Source: Larix kaempferi (lineage: Eukaryota > Streptophyta > Pinopsida > Pinales > Pinaceae). From it: a DNA stretch of 64,000 bases. The stretch covers positions 6,545,001 to 6,609,000 of the forward strand of contig BSBM01000076.1 in NCBI GenBank assembly GCA_027924585.1, read 5' to 3'. Below the pieces are notes generated by a model. It was not told where the DNA came from. It ran no database searches and saw only the letters and a program-made list of their open reading frames with translations. A program made the position numbers and the translations under genes. Of the stretch, positions 10,980-23,077 are shown piece after piece. Every line of letters starts with the position of its first letter. Within the stretch, counting starts at the first letter, position 1.

Positions 10980-11266
10980 AACGTAAGTCTCAAATTAAAA
11001 AGGTTATTATAACAAGCTTTTATCAAAGAAAAACCATGATCAAATAATTTACGATGACTATAGGTTTCCTTAATGGTTAAGAGATATATCAATCAACCCA
11101 AAAGCGTTCTTATGAGTGGCTGGTTTACAACATGAACACATACACGTGAGTTGAACAATCATCCATTTTATTAACAAATTAAATTTTACAGAGCAAGTCA
11201 TGTAAAGAACTCAACACATAGCACAACTCTTCATAATTTACAACTTAACAACTATGTGACTAAGAT

Positions 11267-11788
11267 TTGCATAATTTGGAAGCTCTGAAAGCAAAGTATA
11301 ATAGAATTCTGGTACACCCAGAAATATATAAGAGCAAATCTTGGGGATACTTTAATGGTGCATGCCAAGGATCCCTGGGCATCTGTGGATCTAGAGGAGT
11401 TCTATATATGGCAGATGATCATATTGAATTCAAAGCAATTTTTGTTCAGGGATCGCTTTGGGAACGGTATTTCCAGTATTCAAATTTTGGGGGTCCCAAA
11501 ATTCATTCTCTTGAATGGGCAATGGGTAAAAGTACGCTACAAAAAATTCTGCTACATCCATTCATGGGCAAATTCAGAAAGGTAAGAAATCTGCTCAAGT
11601 ATGTTTTATTCCAGCGTGTCTAAAGAGAATTAAATGAGCATGCATATTGAATTTCTAAAGAAGTTTTATCTCTTCAAAAGGAGGAGTGTCTGTTGGTAAC
11701 AGCTGAATCTCGAAAAGGAATCTCCCATCCAGAAAGAAAGTCATATTGTATTGAAACTCAGCAGAATTGGAAATTTCTGTTCAAATGA
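11267..11788 (+). pseudogene. RNase H domain relic of a retroelement
   Basis: One reading frame resembles the plant retroelement RNase H fold (RVT_3 type). It starts with SWGYFNGACQGSLGICG, continues with GVLYMADDH, then GGPKIHSLEWAMGK, and ends with RELNEHAY and SKEVLSLQ. In the family the first motif is FDGACQG with a catalytic Asp; here that Asp is Asn. The DSK block has become GPK and the final AD has become AY. Stops interrupt the frame at 11621-11623 and after NEHAY, and the middle of the domain is shorter than usual. There is no ATG. It is dead and most likely from a non-LTR or related element. Confidence 0.75.
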
Positions 11789-14517
11789 AGAAGTCCGAGT
11801 ATGTGAAACACGGCTGAGATGTGATTTTTGGATTGACTTTTTAAAGCAAAATTTTTGAGGATGACCAGCTGTTTCAGACTGTTTAGTTGAGTCCAATGCC
11901 TTGGATCAAAAGGAGAAGTGAGGCTTTATACACAGCAATGTTGAAAAGGTACTTAGCAATGTATATTTTGGAAAGATCAAATGTCTATTTTCCATGGAAA
12001 AGAAAAAAAACATTCTTGGGACATCCTATAACCTACAGACTTTCAACAACTCATTTGCCTCTTACACCATTAAGACAATAACACAAACTCTGGCAATGGC
12101 CACCATAGAACAACAACCGCGTTAGGTACAAGATAAGCAAAAAAAAGAGCATGCACTGAAGCAACTGCTAGGAAGTTGGAACAGATTAAGTTCATTAAAT
12201 TGGGGATCTAATAATAAAAATGCTAGATTGTAAAGCAAAACGTTTAAAAAAATGGCAATGTAACAGTACCGAGCCCGAATTAATACAATGTAAACTAGTT
12301 CAATATTTATCACTATAAAATATCAAAATTCATTTCTAGTTAAGGCAACTGCACTATAAAATATCAAAATTCATATATATTTAAAGCTGCTACAGGAGAT
12401 AATTTATATTGACATTCTAACAAAAACAAGTTCAACATTCATATGTATGTTTGAAAATGCATGAGCTAACATTAAAGAGTTGAAGAATTACCTACGAAGT
12501 ATTCATAGACACTTTCCTTGCCAAAGAGAAGACAACGACTCGTTGGCATTCATAGTATCGATCATTCTAAAGCACCTGGCTTCAACAACTTTGCCCACTG
12601 GATACTATTCACCCATGAACAAATTCCATTGTTCGAACTTCTCCGGGCTTCACACCAGATTTTTGAGATTCCTTCGGGCTTCACATCAGATTTTTGGGAT
12701 CCGTTTCGGGTTTGTGCTGCATAAAGCCTCATGATCCTTTCAGTATTGGACGACGAGATAATGGGTATTTGGTGAGAGAATGAATGCCATTCAATGACGG
12801 CAAAGTACAACATATTACGTTTTGTGATAGGAAATTGTGAAATACTGTACCTCACACGTACTACGAAATCTTCAACGATCTCCATAACAACTGGGATTCG
12901 TGAAAGTCACTATGGTCATTTAGTAAATGCACCACCATAAACCAAGTCGACCTCAACTCTATATATATTTTGGTTTATAAATAAGTTATCATAATGTTGT
13001 ATTTTATGCAATTCACAACTTTGGTCGTTCATAAATTTAGGTTTCTAAATAAGTTCTCAAAATAACAAAATTTTGAAAAACAATTGTGTGGAATTAAATA
13101 ATTCATTTATTATTATGTTGATGTGGATAAATTCACTCAAATAAATATTTTTTTTCATAATTGAGAATGTAGGATCTAGCAATCATGACTAAGTGCAAGT
13201 GTGGGGGCTCTTAAGTAACAATGAGATGAAAAATAAAACAAAAGCTGAGCAATAATGAAGAATGGAAATACTTTCTCTCTTTTCATAGCCGAAGCGGTAG
13301 GGTATATACATCTCGATAATTTTAAAATTCAAATGGGGAAGGGTTCCCTCATGCCACAAACACGGGGTTGCATACACCAATTTGTTGTGGCTTGGTCATA
13401 ACCTTAAAACTTAAGTATAATTATATAATATATATTCGTGTATATGTGTATGAGTGAGATATGAAATTTTTAACTTAAGCTTTTTGTCATTTATCACACA
13501 TGGTCCTTCCTCATTATTCATCCATGGTGTAGTTTTATTTTATTAATAGAAGCAATGCAAATTGTCTTATACTACATCATAGATTTATGAAGTAATACTC
13601 GTTAGTGGATCTTCATTTATGTTCCTCTAACAAAATTTATTAAATACATTTTGCATTCTCATTTATTTAGTTAGGTGCCTAAATATGGGATATTGCACTC
13701 TGGAACTAAGTTCAAGTGGGCATGCCATGTAATTTAAGAACTCATGATCCAGCTCTATAGGTGACTAAACACTCTTTATAAATTTGAAAAAAAAATTATG
13801 TGTTATATTTTTCCGAGGCAAAAGAGTCTCTCATCCTGGTCAAATTGAATGTAAAAAATGTAAGTACATTGAAATTGACAAAAAAAATTACTCGTACTTT
13901 TCCTAGCGAAATAAGAGGGGAAATGATGCCTATTGCACTTATAGCAGCGCATATTAACTCTTTGTTTATCATTCCATTAATTTTCAAAAGAAATAAAGAA
14001 AATGGCCTAAATATTATCCTCTTTTAAACTTTTTTCGAAGTAGATATTGAAAATGTGCATTTCTAAGTTAGTTTGATTTTGAAAGATAATCTTTTAGGAA
14101 TGCATTATATTTAAAAGTTTAAATAGGTCTCTTCTATTTCTTTTGAAAATTTTCGTAGTTTCAAGACTTGCATTGCTTCATTTGAAAGAACAAATAAATG
14201 TGCATACTACATTTGTTAATATCTTTACTTATTTTAGCAAGTTTGAATCCAAAAACATTATTAAAGTTTCACTTTACATCCTATGTTGAGTAGTTAATAA
14301 CTACTAAAAGCAATATAATGTAAAAGAACTTGACTTTTTTGAGGATAGCCATAAACAATGTCAAATTTGTAGGTGGAGTGTGTGAAATAGAAAGAAGTTC
14401 TCAACTTTTGGAACTCTACTATGGGATCATCCTCTAATCAAAGCCTGAATTGATGCCCAATGTTGATAAATACTAGAATCTTCACTCAAGAGATGACGTG
14501 TCTACTGGAAATGTAGT
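11789..14517. other. Unassigned AT-rich spacer stretch
   Basis: No gene that I can support. A minus frame at 12562-12885 and a plus frame at 13800-14027 are open but unrecognised. Two AGGT-type splice-like strings near 12851 and 12492 (minus) are the only hints of lost exons. A short duplication at 12644-12706 is listed separately. Confidence 0.45.
12644..12706. repeat. 31-bp tandem duplication
   Basis: Two copies (starts 12644 and 12675) of a unit starting CGGGCTTCACA and including CAGATTTTTG, plus the first bases of a third. Confidence 0.85.
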
Positions 14518-15113
14518 TGTTTAGGCTAAGAATGATGAGGCTATGGGTTCTTTAGGAAAATATAATATATAGATATAGTTTACGGGATATTAGGATTAAC
14601 TAATGTCTTTATTTAAAGTAATTTTATATATATTATAAATTTTTATATTTATTATTAATTATAAATTTATTCTTAATTATAATTTTATTTTTATTCTTAT
14701 AATTATGTTTCTTTTAATATTTAAGGATTGGATTTAATAATTAGATAAAGAATATTAGTGATTACGGATGGGACAAGTTAATGGCACCTTGTGATGTTAT
14801 AATTAATTAGTATTCTTAGACTTAATAATCAATTAGAATATTTAATAATTATTAACTATCCTAATTAATTATTACTAAATCATGCTAATTAATTATAAGT
14901 CAATGTGGCTATTAAATAATTGCGAGCTTTCAAGGTTAATTAATATTACAAAGAATTGAGTCAAATTAATTAAAGTTATGTTTCAATTGTAAAAATTTTA
15001 ATTAAGTCCTAAATATTAATTACTATATTTTATATTTTATAGTCAAGATTGTAAGGGTCAAAGACTTTTAGGGACTATGTTACTAAGTATTTGGGTAAAT
15101 CTAGGGCTTAACA
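14518..15113 (-). mobile_element. 3' LTR remnant of a Ty3/gypsy chromovirus
   Basis: On the minus strand it opens TGTTAAGCCCTAG immediately after a polypurine tract and the integrase end, so the upper boundary (15113) is firm. The lower boundary is inferred from an AACA-ending sequence at 14518 that mirrors the start, giving about 596 bp. A TATATATTATATTTTCC box (near 14553-14569) fits the promoter. The body is very AT-rich. The 5' part of the element is not recognisable in the unit. Confidence 0.7.
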
Positions 15114-15130
15114 TGCCCCTCCCCTTCAAA
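15114..15130 (-). promoter_or_regulatory. Polypurine tract of the chromovirus remnant
   Basis: The minus strand reads TTTGAAGGGGAGGGGCA, directly touching the LTR start TGTTAAG. It is the normal plus-strand priming site of an LTR element. Confidence 0.8.
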
Positions 15131-15142
15131 CAAGTGATGTCT

Positions 15143-15565
15143 TCAACACTTCGTTAACATTGGATGTTTCTCCATGAAGAACTCATCTTCCCATGTCACC
15201 TCTTCTATTGGAAAGTTCTTCCACTTGATGAGGTACTCAGTAATTGCTCAATTTTTCAATTGCTGGATCCTTGTATGAAGGATTGTAATAAGTTCTATTA
15301 TTAATTTCCCTTCTTCATCAATCTCTTTTAAAATAGTTTGGACTAAAATCTTGTCACCAATTCTAGTTTTCTTCATATTTGTGGCAGATGATTTTTTTTC
15401 TTGAATGATTTTTTTGAAATACCAATGGCCAAGTGTCGATCCATAGTCAAAAGCCACAATCAAAGAAACCCTTAAAACTATTACACAATGTCTAAAAAGA
15501 AATTTGTGCCCAAGGGAGGAGATCATAAATTTGGCTCTACTACCAATGAAACAAACAAAGTTCAT
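15143..15565 (-). pseudogene. Integrase C-terminus with chromodomain (Ty3/gypsy chromovirus), broken
   Basis: The minus strand encodes the end of a gypsy polyprotein. First comes a linker with KILVQTILKEIDEEGKLI and ILHTRIQQLKN, then the chromodomain EYLIKWKNFPIEEVTWED, then a tail with EFFMEKHP and a natural-looking stop at 15143-15145. A TGA at 15248-15250 breaks the frame just before the chromodomain, where an Arg codon would fit. Upstream of the linker the similarity fades, probably by frameshift. In live elements this domain steers integration through histone marks. All array copies visible share the TGA, so it predates amplification. Confidence 0.82.
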
Positions 15566-18465
15566 TTAAATAAATATGAACATAGTTCATGTACTGAATG
15601 TCTAAATATAAGAAGGGTAACATGTTAAAATACATACATAACAATTATATAATAATTGAGTAATGGGTCAATATACTTCTATATGCATTGAAATGTCGTT
15701 ATGGATGATAGGTCATGTCCCTTCATCTTCAAGATGTGACACTTCATTAATTATTATTATTAGTTATTAATTTATGTTTATTTGATGTATATTTATGACC
15801 ATTACATCTTACTATAGTTTTCAATTAAGTATTCCAAGTTTGTGTTTCAATGATACTTGAAAGTTAAATTTTCTTCGGGGTGGGCAACGGAGGAGAAAAA
15901 GTGGGGTAGTAATGCTTGTTTCTTTGTGATGACCCTTGCACTCTATGTGCCCTACTTAGAGAATCTTCATTTTTCCCATCAATCTGATTGTTGCAAACAC
16001 AATGGTTGATTTTGATAATTCTTCAAAAACTCTAAAGTATGGTACTAGAGGAACCTAATGATGAATTTATTTCCTTGGAGATATTATATGTGAAGCATCA
16101 TGTTGAGATTCCTTTGTTGCAAGGAATTATTGCCTAGTTGCATAATGCTAATGGAGCAAGTTGTTTCCTTACAGAAAACTAACCTTTGACTACAAGATGA
16201 AGTCAATTTTTCACATTGGACTCTTTTTTCAACATCATAAGAAATCTCTACACTTCAAACTAACAATGTCCTAAAAAAATGAATCCTTAAGCAATTCTAA
16301 TGACGGCTTATGTCTATAGTTGGTTGAAAAGGAAAAATCCACTTATACAATGTACAACCTCAATAAAAATCTTATCCAAGCAGTATGTGAACTTACATAC
16401 TAAAGGTGATTTTGAGGCTTGCTTTAGCAACTTTGAAACTTATTTGAAATAAATCATATTATTGGTATTGGCATTTCTAAAACATATAATGGCTATGTTA
16501 AGAGGTGAACACTAGTATTAATGAGTGGAACGAAACCTTGAACATCAGGTATCATAAAATCATGAATGAATTATAGAAGGAGATACTTGAATCTAACACT
16601 CTTTTGCAATGGATTCTCATGCATTGGTGGCTATTCATGTATAGTGTTCTCTTAATTTTGAGAAACATTAAAATTCTGAGTTCGAAATTGCTTCATTAGA
16701 TGGTTTATATCAGTGATGGTCTTGATAAAAATGGACATTGAATTATCTCTCCTATTATTCCTGAGATGAGACTAGTGCCTATCCTCCTTCCATGTTTTGA
16801 GAATTCATCGCTATATGGAAGTCCTGTGAGCTCTTAATCACTTTTGTTTAAAAAACCCCAAGGGTTGCATTGTCTTATGTGTGGAGAAGATGACTTCAAA
16901 TTTATTGACACACCCCTTGCGGCCTAAAAATAGAGATCAAGCTTTGAATCTCAAAAGTGAATCCTACAACAGTATTTGAAAATGTGCATAGTGTTAAATT
17001 TATTTAAGTAAATGATATGTCAAAGACGACAAAGTCCAATTCTATGGACATTGTATACCTAAATGAAAACGTGTTGGGGTTTTCTTACGTATTGTCCTTA
17101 TATAGGCTAAGTTAAACTTTGAAGTAAGTTGAAATCGAATGAAATCGTTTACTTAGTTCTTAAATTTAAATGTAAATCCCTACAAGAAATTCTATGAGCA
17201 AATACAGATTAGTAAAATTCAAAAAGACATAAAATAACCCCCAGGAACTAAAACTTATGCCTAGGAACTTTATTAGTACCCTTGACTAACAACTTCTAGA
17301 TGCAACTAGCCTTACAAACCCCCTTCTCTCTTGTAATGAAAATCAATGGTATTGGACAAAATGAGAGCATGTATCAAAGAGAGAAAACAACACTTTATCC
17401 AAAAAAGAATCGATAATTGCAGAACCATTTCAAGATTCAAAGATCCGTTATCTAGTTTTGGAAATAAGAAAAACAAGGAAGATGACTGCGAGCTCAAAAA
17501 CTGTAAAACATAACTCCGAGGCAATAATGGTTTACAATATGGTTATAAACTAACCCGAGATGACAAAAACACAATGCTCTATTGGAAAATAGTGTAGCCA
17601 TGTAGACGACACTTGCGACGAGATTCAAATCGTGAACTAAGTCTTATAAATTAGGTCAAGCTAATGTAGAAGTAGCATATAGTCAATTCCAGAGAGACAT
17701 TAAGCATCATGCACGTAACAAAGTAGCATTCAGTCAAGTCAATCTATTAGGAATAGGGTTACACATCTAGGGGAATGAGTTAATAAGTGGATAAACTTTA
17801 TTTTTTCCTAAATTTAATAGGCATTTTGCCAAAAGTTACATATCCACTCGATTCATAAAAAAATCAACCATACAATTTTGTTTTTAATGATTTTGATTCA
17901 TTTTAATAAATTTTACAAAACCATATATATATATAATCACTCCATTCTGAGAGACCTTAAAAGACACACATGCATTTTATGAACTAATTATCTACTTCCT
18001 CCCCCCAAAAAGGTATTTTTCTAGCCATTTCAGGCTTTCAAACCTATCCGATGCCACTCAATATAAATCTGTACAGACCTGCTATAAAAGATATCAACTA
18101 TGCCATGTATGCTGCTTAATATTTCTATATGTTCTAATTTAACCAACAGATCAAATATATATCATTTTTAAGAGCGATTTCGGTATATGGAAAACATTGA
18201 AATAAACTAGAACCTGAACGCCTCCAATATTACTATTCCCTCCTCTGAACAGCCATGTCAAGGTAAGGGAATCAGTAATATATTTCAGACAAAAAATTCA
18301 ATCATCCACATGAAGAACAAAAGAAAAAGGAAGATCATAATAGACCAAAGAGATGTGAAAACCATGATGGTATATCCTTCATTCAAAATGGCTTTGAGTT
18401 TTTCATTTTCTTTCGAATAGGTCAAGTAATAATCTAAATTTAACATAGTTCCAAGTGAGTAAAAG
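15566..18465. other. Unassigned spacer stretch
   Basis: About 2.9 kb with many stops in all frames. Some plus-strand pieces read like decayed gag (see 16868-16927), but no domain is firm. No terminal repeats are seen. Confidence 0.45.
16868..16927 (+). pseudogene. Possible decayed gag zinc knuckle (weak)
   Basis: One frame reads HCLMCGEDDFKFIDTPLAA. It resembles a retroelement CCHC knuckle (C-x2-C-G-x-x-H-x4-C) in which the His is Asp and the last Cys is lost. It lies opposite in strand to the nearby chromovirus end, so it would belong to another element. Confidence 0.22.
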
Positions 18466-18566
18466 TAAGTATGAATTTATGACTTATTCATTATTCCAAG
18501 AGTAGGTATGAATTTATGACTTATTCATTGTTCCAAGAGTAAGCATGAATTTATGACTTATTCATT
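18466..18566. repeat. 37-bp tandem repeat, three copies
   Basis: Starts at 18466, 18503 and 18540. Each copy carries ATGAATTTATGACTTATTCA; the first two end TTCCAAGAG. Confidence 0.9.
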
Positions 18567-18740
18567 GACTTATTTATGACTTATGCGATTCTTGGATGCA
18601 TAAACGGATGTTGTTGGAATGAATCGTTAGGATCTGTGTGAGATCAACAAAGTGACTTATTTATGACTTATGCGAGTCTTGGATGCATAAACGGATGTTG
18701 TTGGAATGAATCGTTAGGATCTGTGTGAGATCAACAAAGT
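18567..18740. repeat. 87-bp tandem duplication
   Basis: Two nearly identical copies (18567-18653 and 18654-18740), each running from GACTTATTTATGACTTATGC to GATCAACAAAGT. It directly follows the 37-bp repeats and reuses their GACTTAT core. Confidence 0.92.
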
Positions 18741-19553
18741 GAAGAGCCGAGGTGGTCCAGATCGCGGAGATCGTGTGGAGATTGTGAAACGTGGTTGTTT
18801 GCATGAAGCTGCCAGAGACCTAAAACACCGTCAATAAGTGATCATTGTTGATAGAGTGAGATCATGATGGTGCAGCAGAATGGTCTCAGCTGTCAAGGAA
18901 ATGAAGGAGAAGCTGGCGCTTCTGTAGATTTGCGAACGTGTGCCAGTTATAGATGAAGCTATGGATCTGGGCGCATAAGGGAGAAATAATGCAGTCATGA
19001 AGGTGTGGTCGCATAAGGGAGAAATAATGCAGTCATGAAGGTGTGGTCGCAGCATGTAAGGAGGAGGCCGCAAGGGTTTTTTATGGACACGTAAAAGAAG
19101 TAACCCTAGTTGGGTTTGTGAGGAGAAGCCAACCCGTGATGCCGGAGAGTCATTGTGAAGGAGAAAGCCGCCACTACTGCACAAGATGAAGATGAAGGAG
19201 CCATTGATTTTCCTGTGGAAAGATACATCCGTCAAGAAAAATGCCCCTTTGAAGCCGGAAATCCATTGGAGCCGTTGCAAAATATGTGGAGTAGTGCCAT
19301 CAATTTAACAAAGAGAGCCGCCCCCAATGAAGTCGACTTGAGGAGAGTTGCATGTGCGTGAAGAGAGGATGCCGTGGATGCTATGTGAAAGCCACCATTA
19401 TTGCTTTGAAGAGCTAAATGTGCACTACATATTAATAAAAAAAAAGGCGGGATTCATGTGAATGTTTGACATTTGCATTGAAGAGAGTGCAAAGTTGTTT
19501 ATTCACATTATTAAACAAAAGAAAAGCTTATGTATAAGGTTGTATAAGGTTCT
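18741..19553. other. GC-richer, purine-rich stretch before the LARD element
   Basis: More GC-rich than its surroundings. A minus frame of 149 codons (18831-19280) and a plus frame of 68 codons (19155-19361) are open; neither has a known motif or a convincing start. It could be the remains of a gene or of a retroelement leader. Confidence 0.4.
18973..19048. repeat. 38-bp tandem duplication
   Basis: Two identical copies (starts 18973 and 19011) of a unit running from GCATAAGGGAGAAATAATGC to GGTGTGGTC. Confidence 0.92.
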
Positions 19554-19558
19554 CATGG
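19554..19558. repeat. Target site duplication CATGG (left side)
   Basis: Directly before the LTR start at 19559 and matched by CATGG at 29357-29361 after the other end of this element. Confidence 0.88.
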
Positions 19559-20325
19559 TGTCACATACCCAAATTTTCAATGTAATATTTTTGGTGAAAT
19601 TTTTAACAATTCTTTAAATTTCTATGAAATAATAAATAATGCAAGGTACCATCCCTTCTTATACTTCATTTACATTTTTGTAGTTACGCATAAATCGCAA
19701 AGTTCTCCACATCCTTCATGATTTAACATCCTAATTATAAGGCTAATTATACACTAACATTTAATCCTTACATAATTAAAGAAACTTAAATATGGATGTA
19801 TTTGATTTTCAACATAAGCCACCAAGATTATTTTGTAAATGCTACTGAAACAAAAAGACCCCAAGGGATATATTATTTAAACTTTCCCTTCTAAGATTCT
19901 TAAACTGAAAATCGTATAAGACCAAAAACTTCATATAACTTTTATCTTAACTTGTATTTAAACATCGTTCATCATTTCTAGATCAGGAGAATAAAACACG
20001 TAAGGCACGCATTAGAGATTATACAAATAAGAGAGATATACAAATACACCACCATTTTACCATGGTTCACCTGAAATTGGGCTATGTCCACAAAGGGGGG
20101 GAGAGTCATAATTTTATTAATCAACATGAAAAGGTTTACAACTTGCAACTTAGTTGTTGCCAACATTCTTCAAGGTCTCTCTCATAGAGATCCAAAACAG
20201 ACAATACTTATGAGGTCATATCCGATTCGTTGCTCGCCAGTTTATAAAGACATTTGAATTTACTAGAAGTCTTATAGGTATGAAGAGATCAAGTCGACCA
20301 GCATAAATTTAAAATATATATTACT

Positions 20326-20742
20326 ATCAATATTTTAACTAAGGGAAAAATCTTCCTATACTTTTACATACATTAGAAATATATATATTCTTCTCAATAC
20401 ATTAACTTTAAAGGAAAAAATCTTCCTTTACCTTTACATAAATTAAAAATATATATTCTTCTCAATAAGTTTACTAAGGAATAATCTTCCTATACTTTTA
20501 CATACATTAAAAATATATATATATTCTTCTCAATAAGTTAACTAAGGAATAATCTTCCTATACTTTTACATACATTAAAAATATATATTCTTCCCAATAT
20601 GTTAACTAAGGAATAATCTTCCTATACTTTTACATACACTAAAAATATATATTCTTCTCAATATATTAACTAAGGAATAATCTTCCTATACTTTTACATA
20701 CATTAAAAATATATATTCTTCTCAATAAGTTAACTAAGGGAA
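20326..20742. repeat. 62-bp tandem repeat array inside LTR
   Basis: Counterpart of 2763-3177 in the 3' LTR: six full copies and a partial one, with the same TCTTCCTATAC box. Copy number is equal in both LTRs, so the array existed before insertion. Confidence 0.9.
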
Positions 20743-21138
20743 AACTCCACTTACTTTAATATCTATTTAAGGATATATTTTTAGCTATGCAATTAGGTAT
20801 GAACGAGCAATTTGATATATTATATGAACATTATCTTAGCATCATGTAAGGACAACATGAATAACCCTATACGATTTATCTTAATGAGTTCAAATAATAT
20901 ATAAACAACTCTTTTCATAAGTGTAATTGTTCGTTAAGTAATGATATTTGACCAAACACTTGTAAGTCCTTTCTTAGAGAGAGGCTATGGGTCCTCTCCT
21001 TACAAAGTCGCAGAGTGAAATCTTACCAGAATGCAGAATCTATGTAGCGATATTAGTTGAAATTCCAAGTATAAACTCTATAGGAATACCCTGCTGTAAT
21101 TTAATAACACTGCTACCCATCAATCAACTTATCCATCA

Positions 21139-21431
21139 TAAGAGCTCATGCTCAGTCTTTGGCTCTTCCGAGGAAATAACGTAAACCATATTAATATAAA
21201 AAAAACAAACAAGTATCTACCTATGAGCTCATGCTCAGTCTTGGCATTCCTAAGGCAACACGCAGACCATATAATAGTTCAACAATTGAAATGCAAAATG
21301 CCTTAAGAGCTCATGCTCTACTATGGTACTTCTGAGACAATACGCAGACTATCTAACATTCATCGATCTAAAAGAAAAACACCTTAAGAGCTCATGCTCC
21401 GTTTTTAACAATAGTGAGGAAGCACATAGAG
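21139..21431. repeat. Four GAGCTCATGCTC repeats inside LTR
   Basis: Counterpart of 3561-3853. All four GAGCTCATGCTC cores are better preserved here than in the 5' LTR. Confidence 0.8.
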
Positions 21432-22827
21432 GTTAAGTAAATCCAATGCACCAGTAAACTAAATCATGTCAACCTATATACTACAGAGATCAATATTGTT
21501 GGGCGTCTATCTCTAAACGGAGATCAATACAAGATGCAGGGATAATCCATGGAACATTTATGCGAATACAGATTTCACTAATCGTGAGAGTATAAGTTTT
21601 GCCAGGAAACTGCAGCGGTGGGGTAGCGATGGTATATATACAGGAAATAACGGTTTGGAAAAGTGATTGATAACACATATGGTTCTATGGTTATAATGCA
21701 GAAATAAAAAGAAAGAAAAACTAGGATTGTAATCCCACTGAACTAGAAGTAGGAGACAAGGACGTGTTAGATTTACAATTTAAATCGCAGAGATAAAAAA
21801 CAGAATGCACAATCCTGCCACATATGTAGAGATCATGCGCGTATTGCAACCAATAAATTAAACATTGATAGAATATCAGATCATCGGCCTCTATGCCAGG
21901 GTAATATAATTGCAACAAACAACTTCAATGTGAAAAACAATAACATACCAGATTCAAATGTGATATCCCTCCTCCTATGAAAAGTATCGGCAGCGAAAAC
22001 TCAAAACCGAAATATACATACCGTATTCATGTAAGAGGTCACCTAGCTACTGTGCAACGCATTGACAGACCATCCAAAGAAAAACTGAGACCCCTAATCA
22101 CCCCCAATCGCAGCAATCTTCCCTCCTCAAATACGCAAACGCCAAGGTCTTTTCTACCTTGGAACTCCTTCCCTCGATCGAGAGGTTCATCGGGTTCCTT
22201 TCTCAGAGTGAAAAATGGCGTTCCAAGAGTATTCTCTTTCTACCACTAACTAGCAAGTAGACTATCTACTAGTCCGTCATTGATGCTCCTTCTTCGATGA
22301 GGGAACAGACTCCCGAAATAAAAGATATAAATTTTTTGGTTAATTAAAGGCTCAACTCGGCTCTTCCAATGAGGCCACCGTTATCCTTAACCATCCTAAC
22401 TAAAGTCCATTTTTGCACTTTTATTAAAGTACTTATTACCCCTTCTCTTTAATCCGAGTGTACTCTTCGTAATCATAGCTTTGGACTCTGTGATTACTAA
22501 AAGGTCCATGTATTAAAGCCTTACAATGGCCAAACTAACACTATTTGAATTATAACATGTTTTCAATTCAATCTAAGAGGAACTATAATTATTTTATAAC
22601 AAAATAATTATTTGAGTAATTAAGTCATTGATTAAAATAATCCTTTAATCACTTTCTTCTAAAATAGATATACTCTTGTTATATATAAATATTTTAAACT
22701 AATATAACAATATCTTTATTAATAAGCCTACCATCATACCATTGGTATAATTTATGCTAAGTATATCATTATGATAAGTATACCAATATCCTTATTAATA
22801 AGCTCTTCTTATTATTTATGCTCGGAC

Positions 22828-22851
22828 ATATATATATATATATATATATAT
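22828..22851. repeat. (AT)12 microsatellite
   Basis: Perfect AT dinucleotide run inside U3 of the 3' LTR. The same locus in copy 2 has 34 units. Confidence 0.97.
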
Positions 22852-23044
22852 GTTTGTATTTCACTAAAATATATTTATACACTTTCTTTTTCATATATCA
22901 AGCTATATATGTATATATATATAAGGATGCTTCAATAATTCCTTAGGATAACCATTTTTCCTAGGTACAAATCTTCAATTATCACGGTCATGATTAGAAG
23001 TCATAATTAATTTTAAACCTTTGAAGTTCCAATAATACTTCATC

Positions 23045-23045
<1 letters not shown>

Positions 23046-23077
<32 letters not shown>
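23046..23077. repeat. (CTAT)8 microsatellite
   Basis: Perfect tetranucleotide run in U3. The same locus in copy 2 has five units. Confidence 0.97.

Larger units (their letters stand above)
5204..19558. other. Spacer between LARD elements, array copy 1
   Basis: 14355 bp between the right end of one LARD element and the left end of the next, bounded on both sides by CATGG. It holds only decayed mobile-element pieces, short repeats and unassigned sequence. Before LARD insertion its two ends were joined through a single CATGG. Parts of it (about 9400-10560 and 18740-19400) are clearly more GC-rich than the rest. Confidence 0.9.

Noticed and set aside
12851-12885. First exon of a minus-strand gene (frame with MEIVEDFVVRVR and a GTACAG donor-like string)
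   Set aside because: It is too short, has no second exon that I can join to it, and no family is recognised.
18831-19280. 149-codon minus frame, the longest in the window, as a gene
   Set aside because: Its sequence includes the 38-bp duplication read in frame, no domain is recognisable, and there is no supporting promoter or splice structure.
22828-22851. AT run as a TATA promoter
   Set aside because: It is a length-variable microsatellite in U3; variation from 12 to 34 units between copies fits slippage, not a fixed promoter element.
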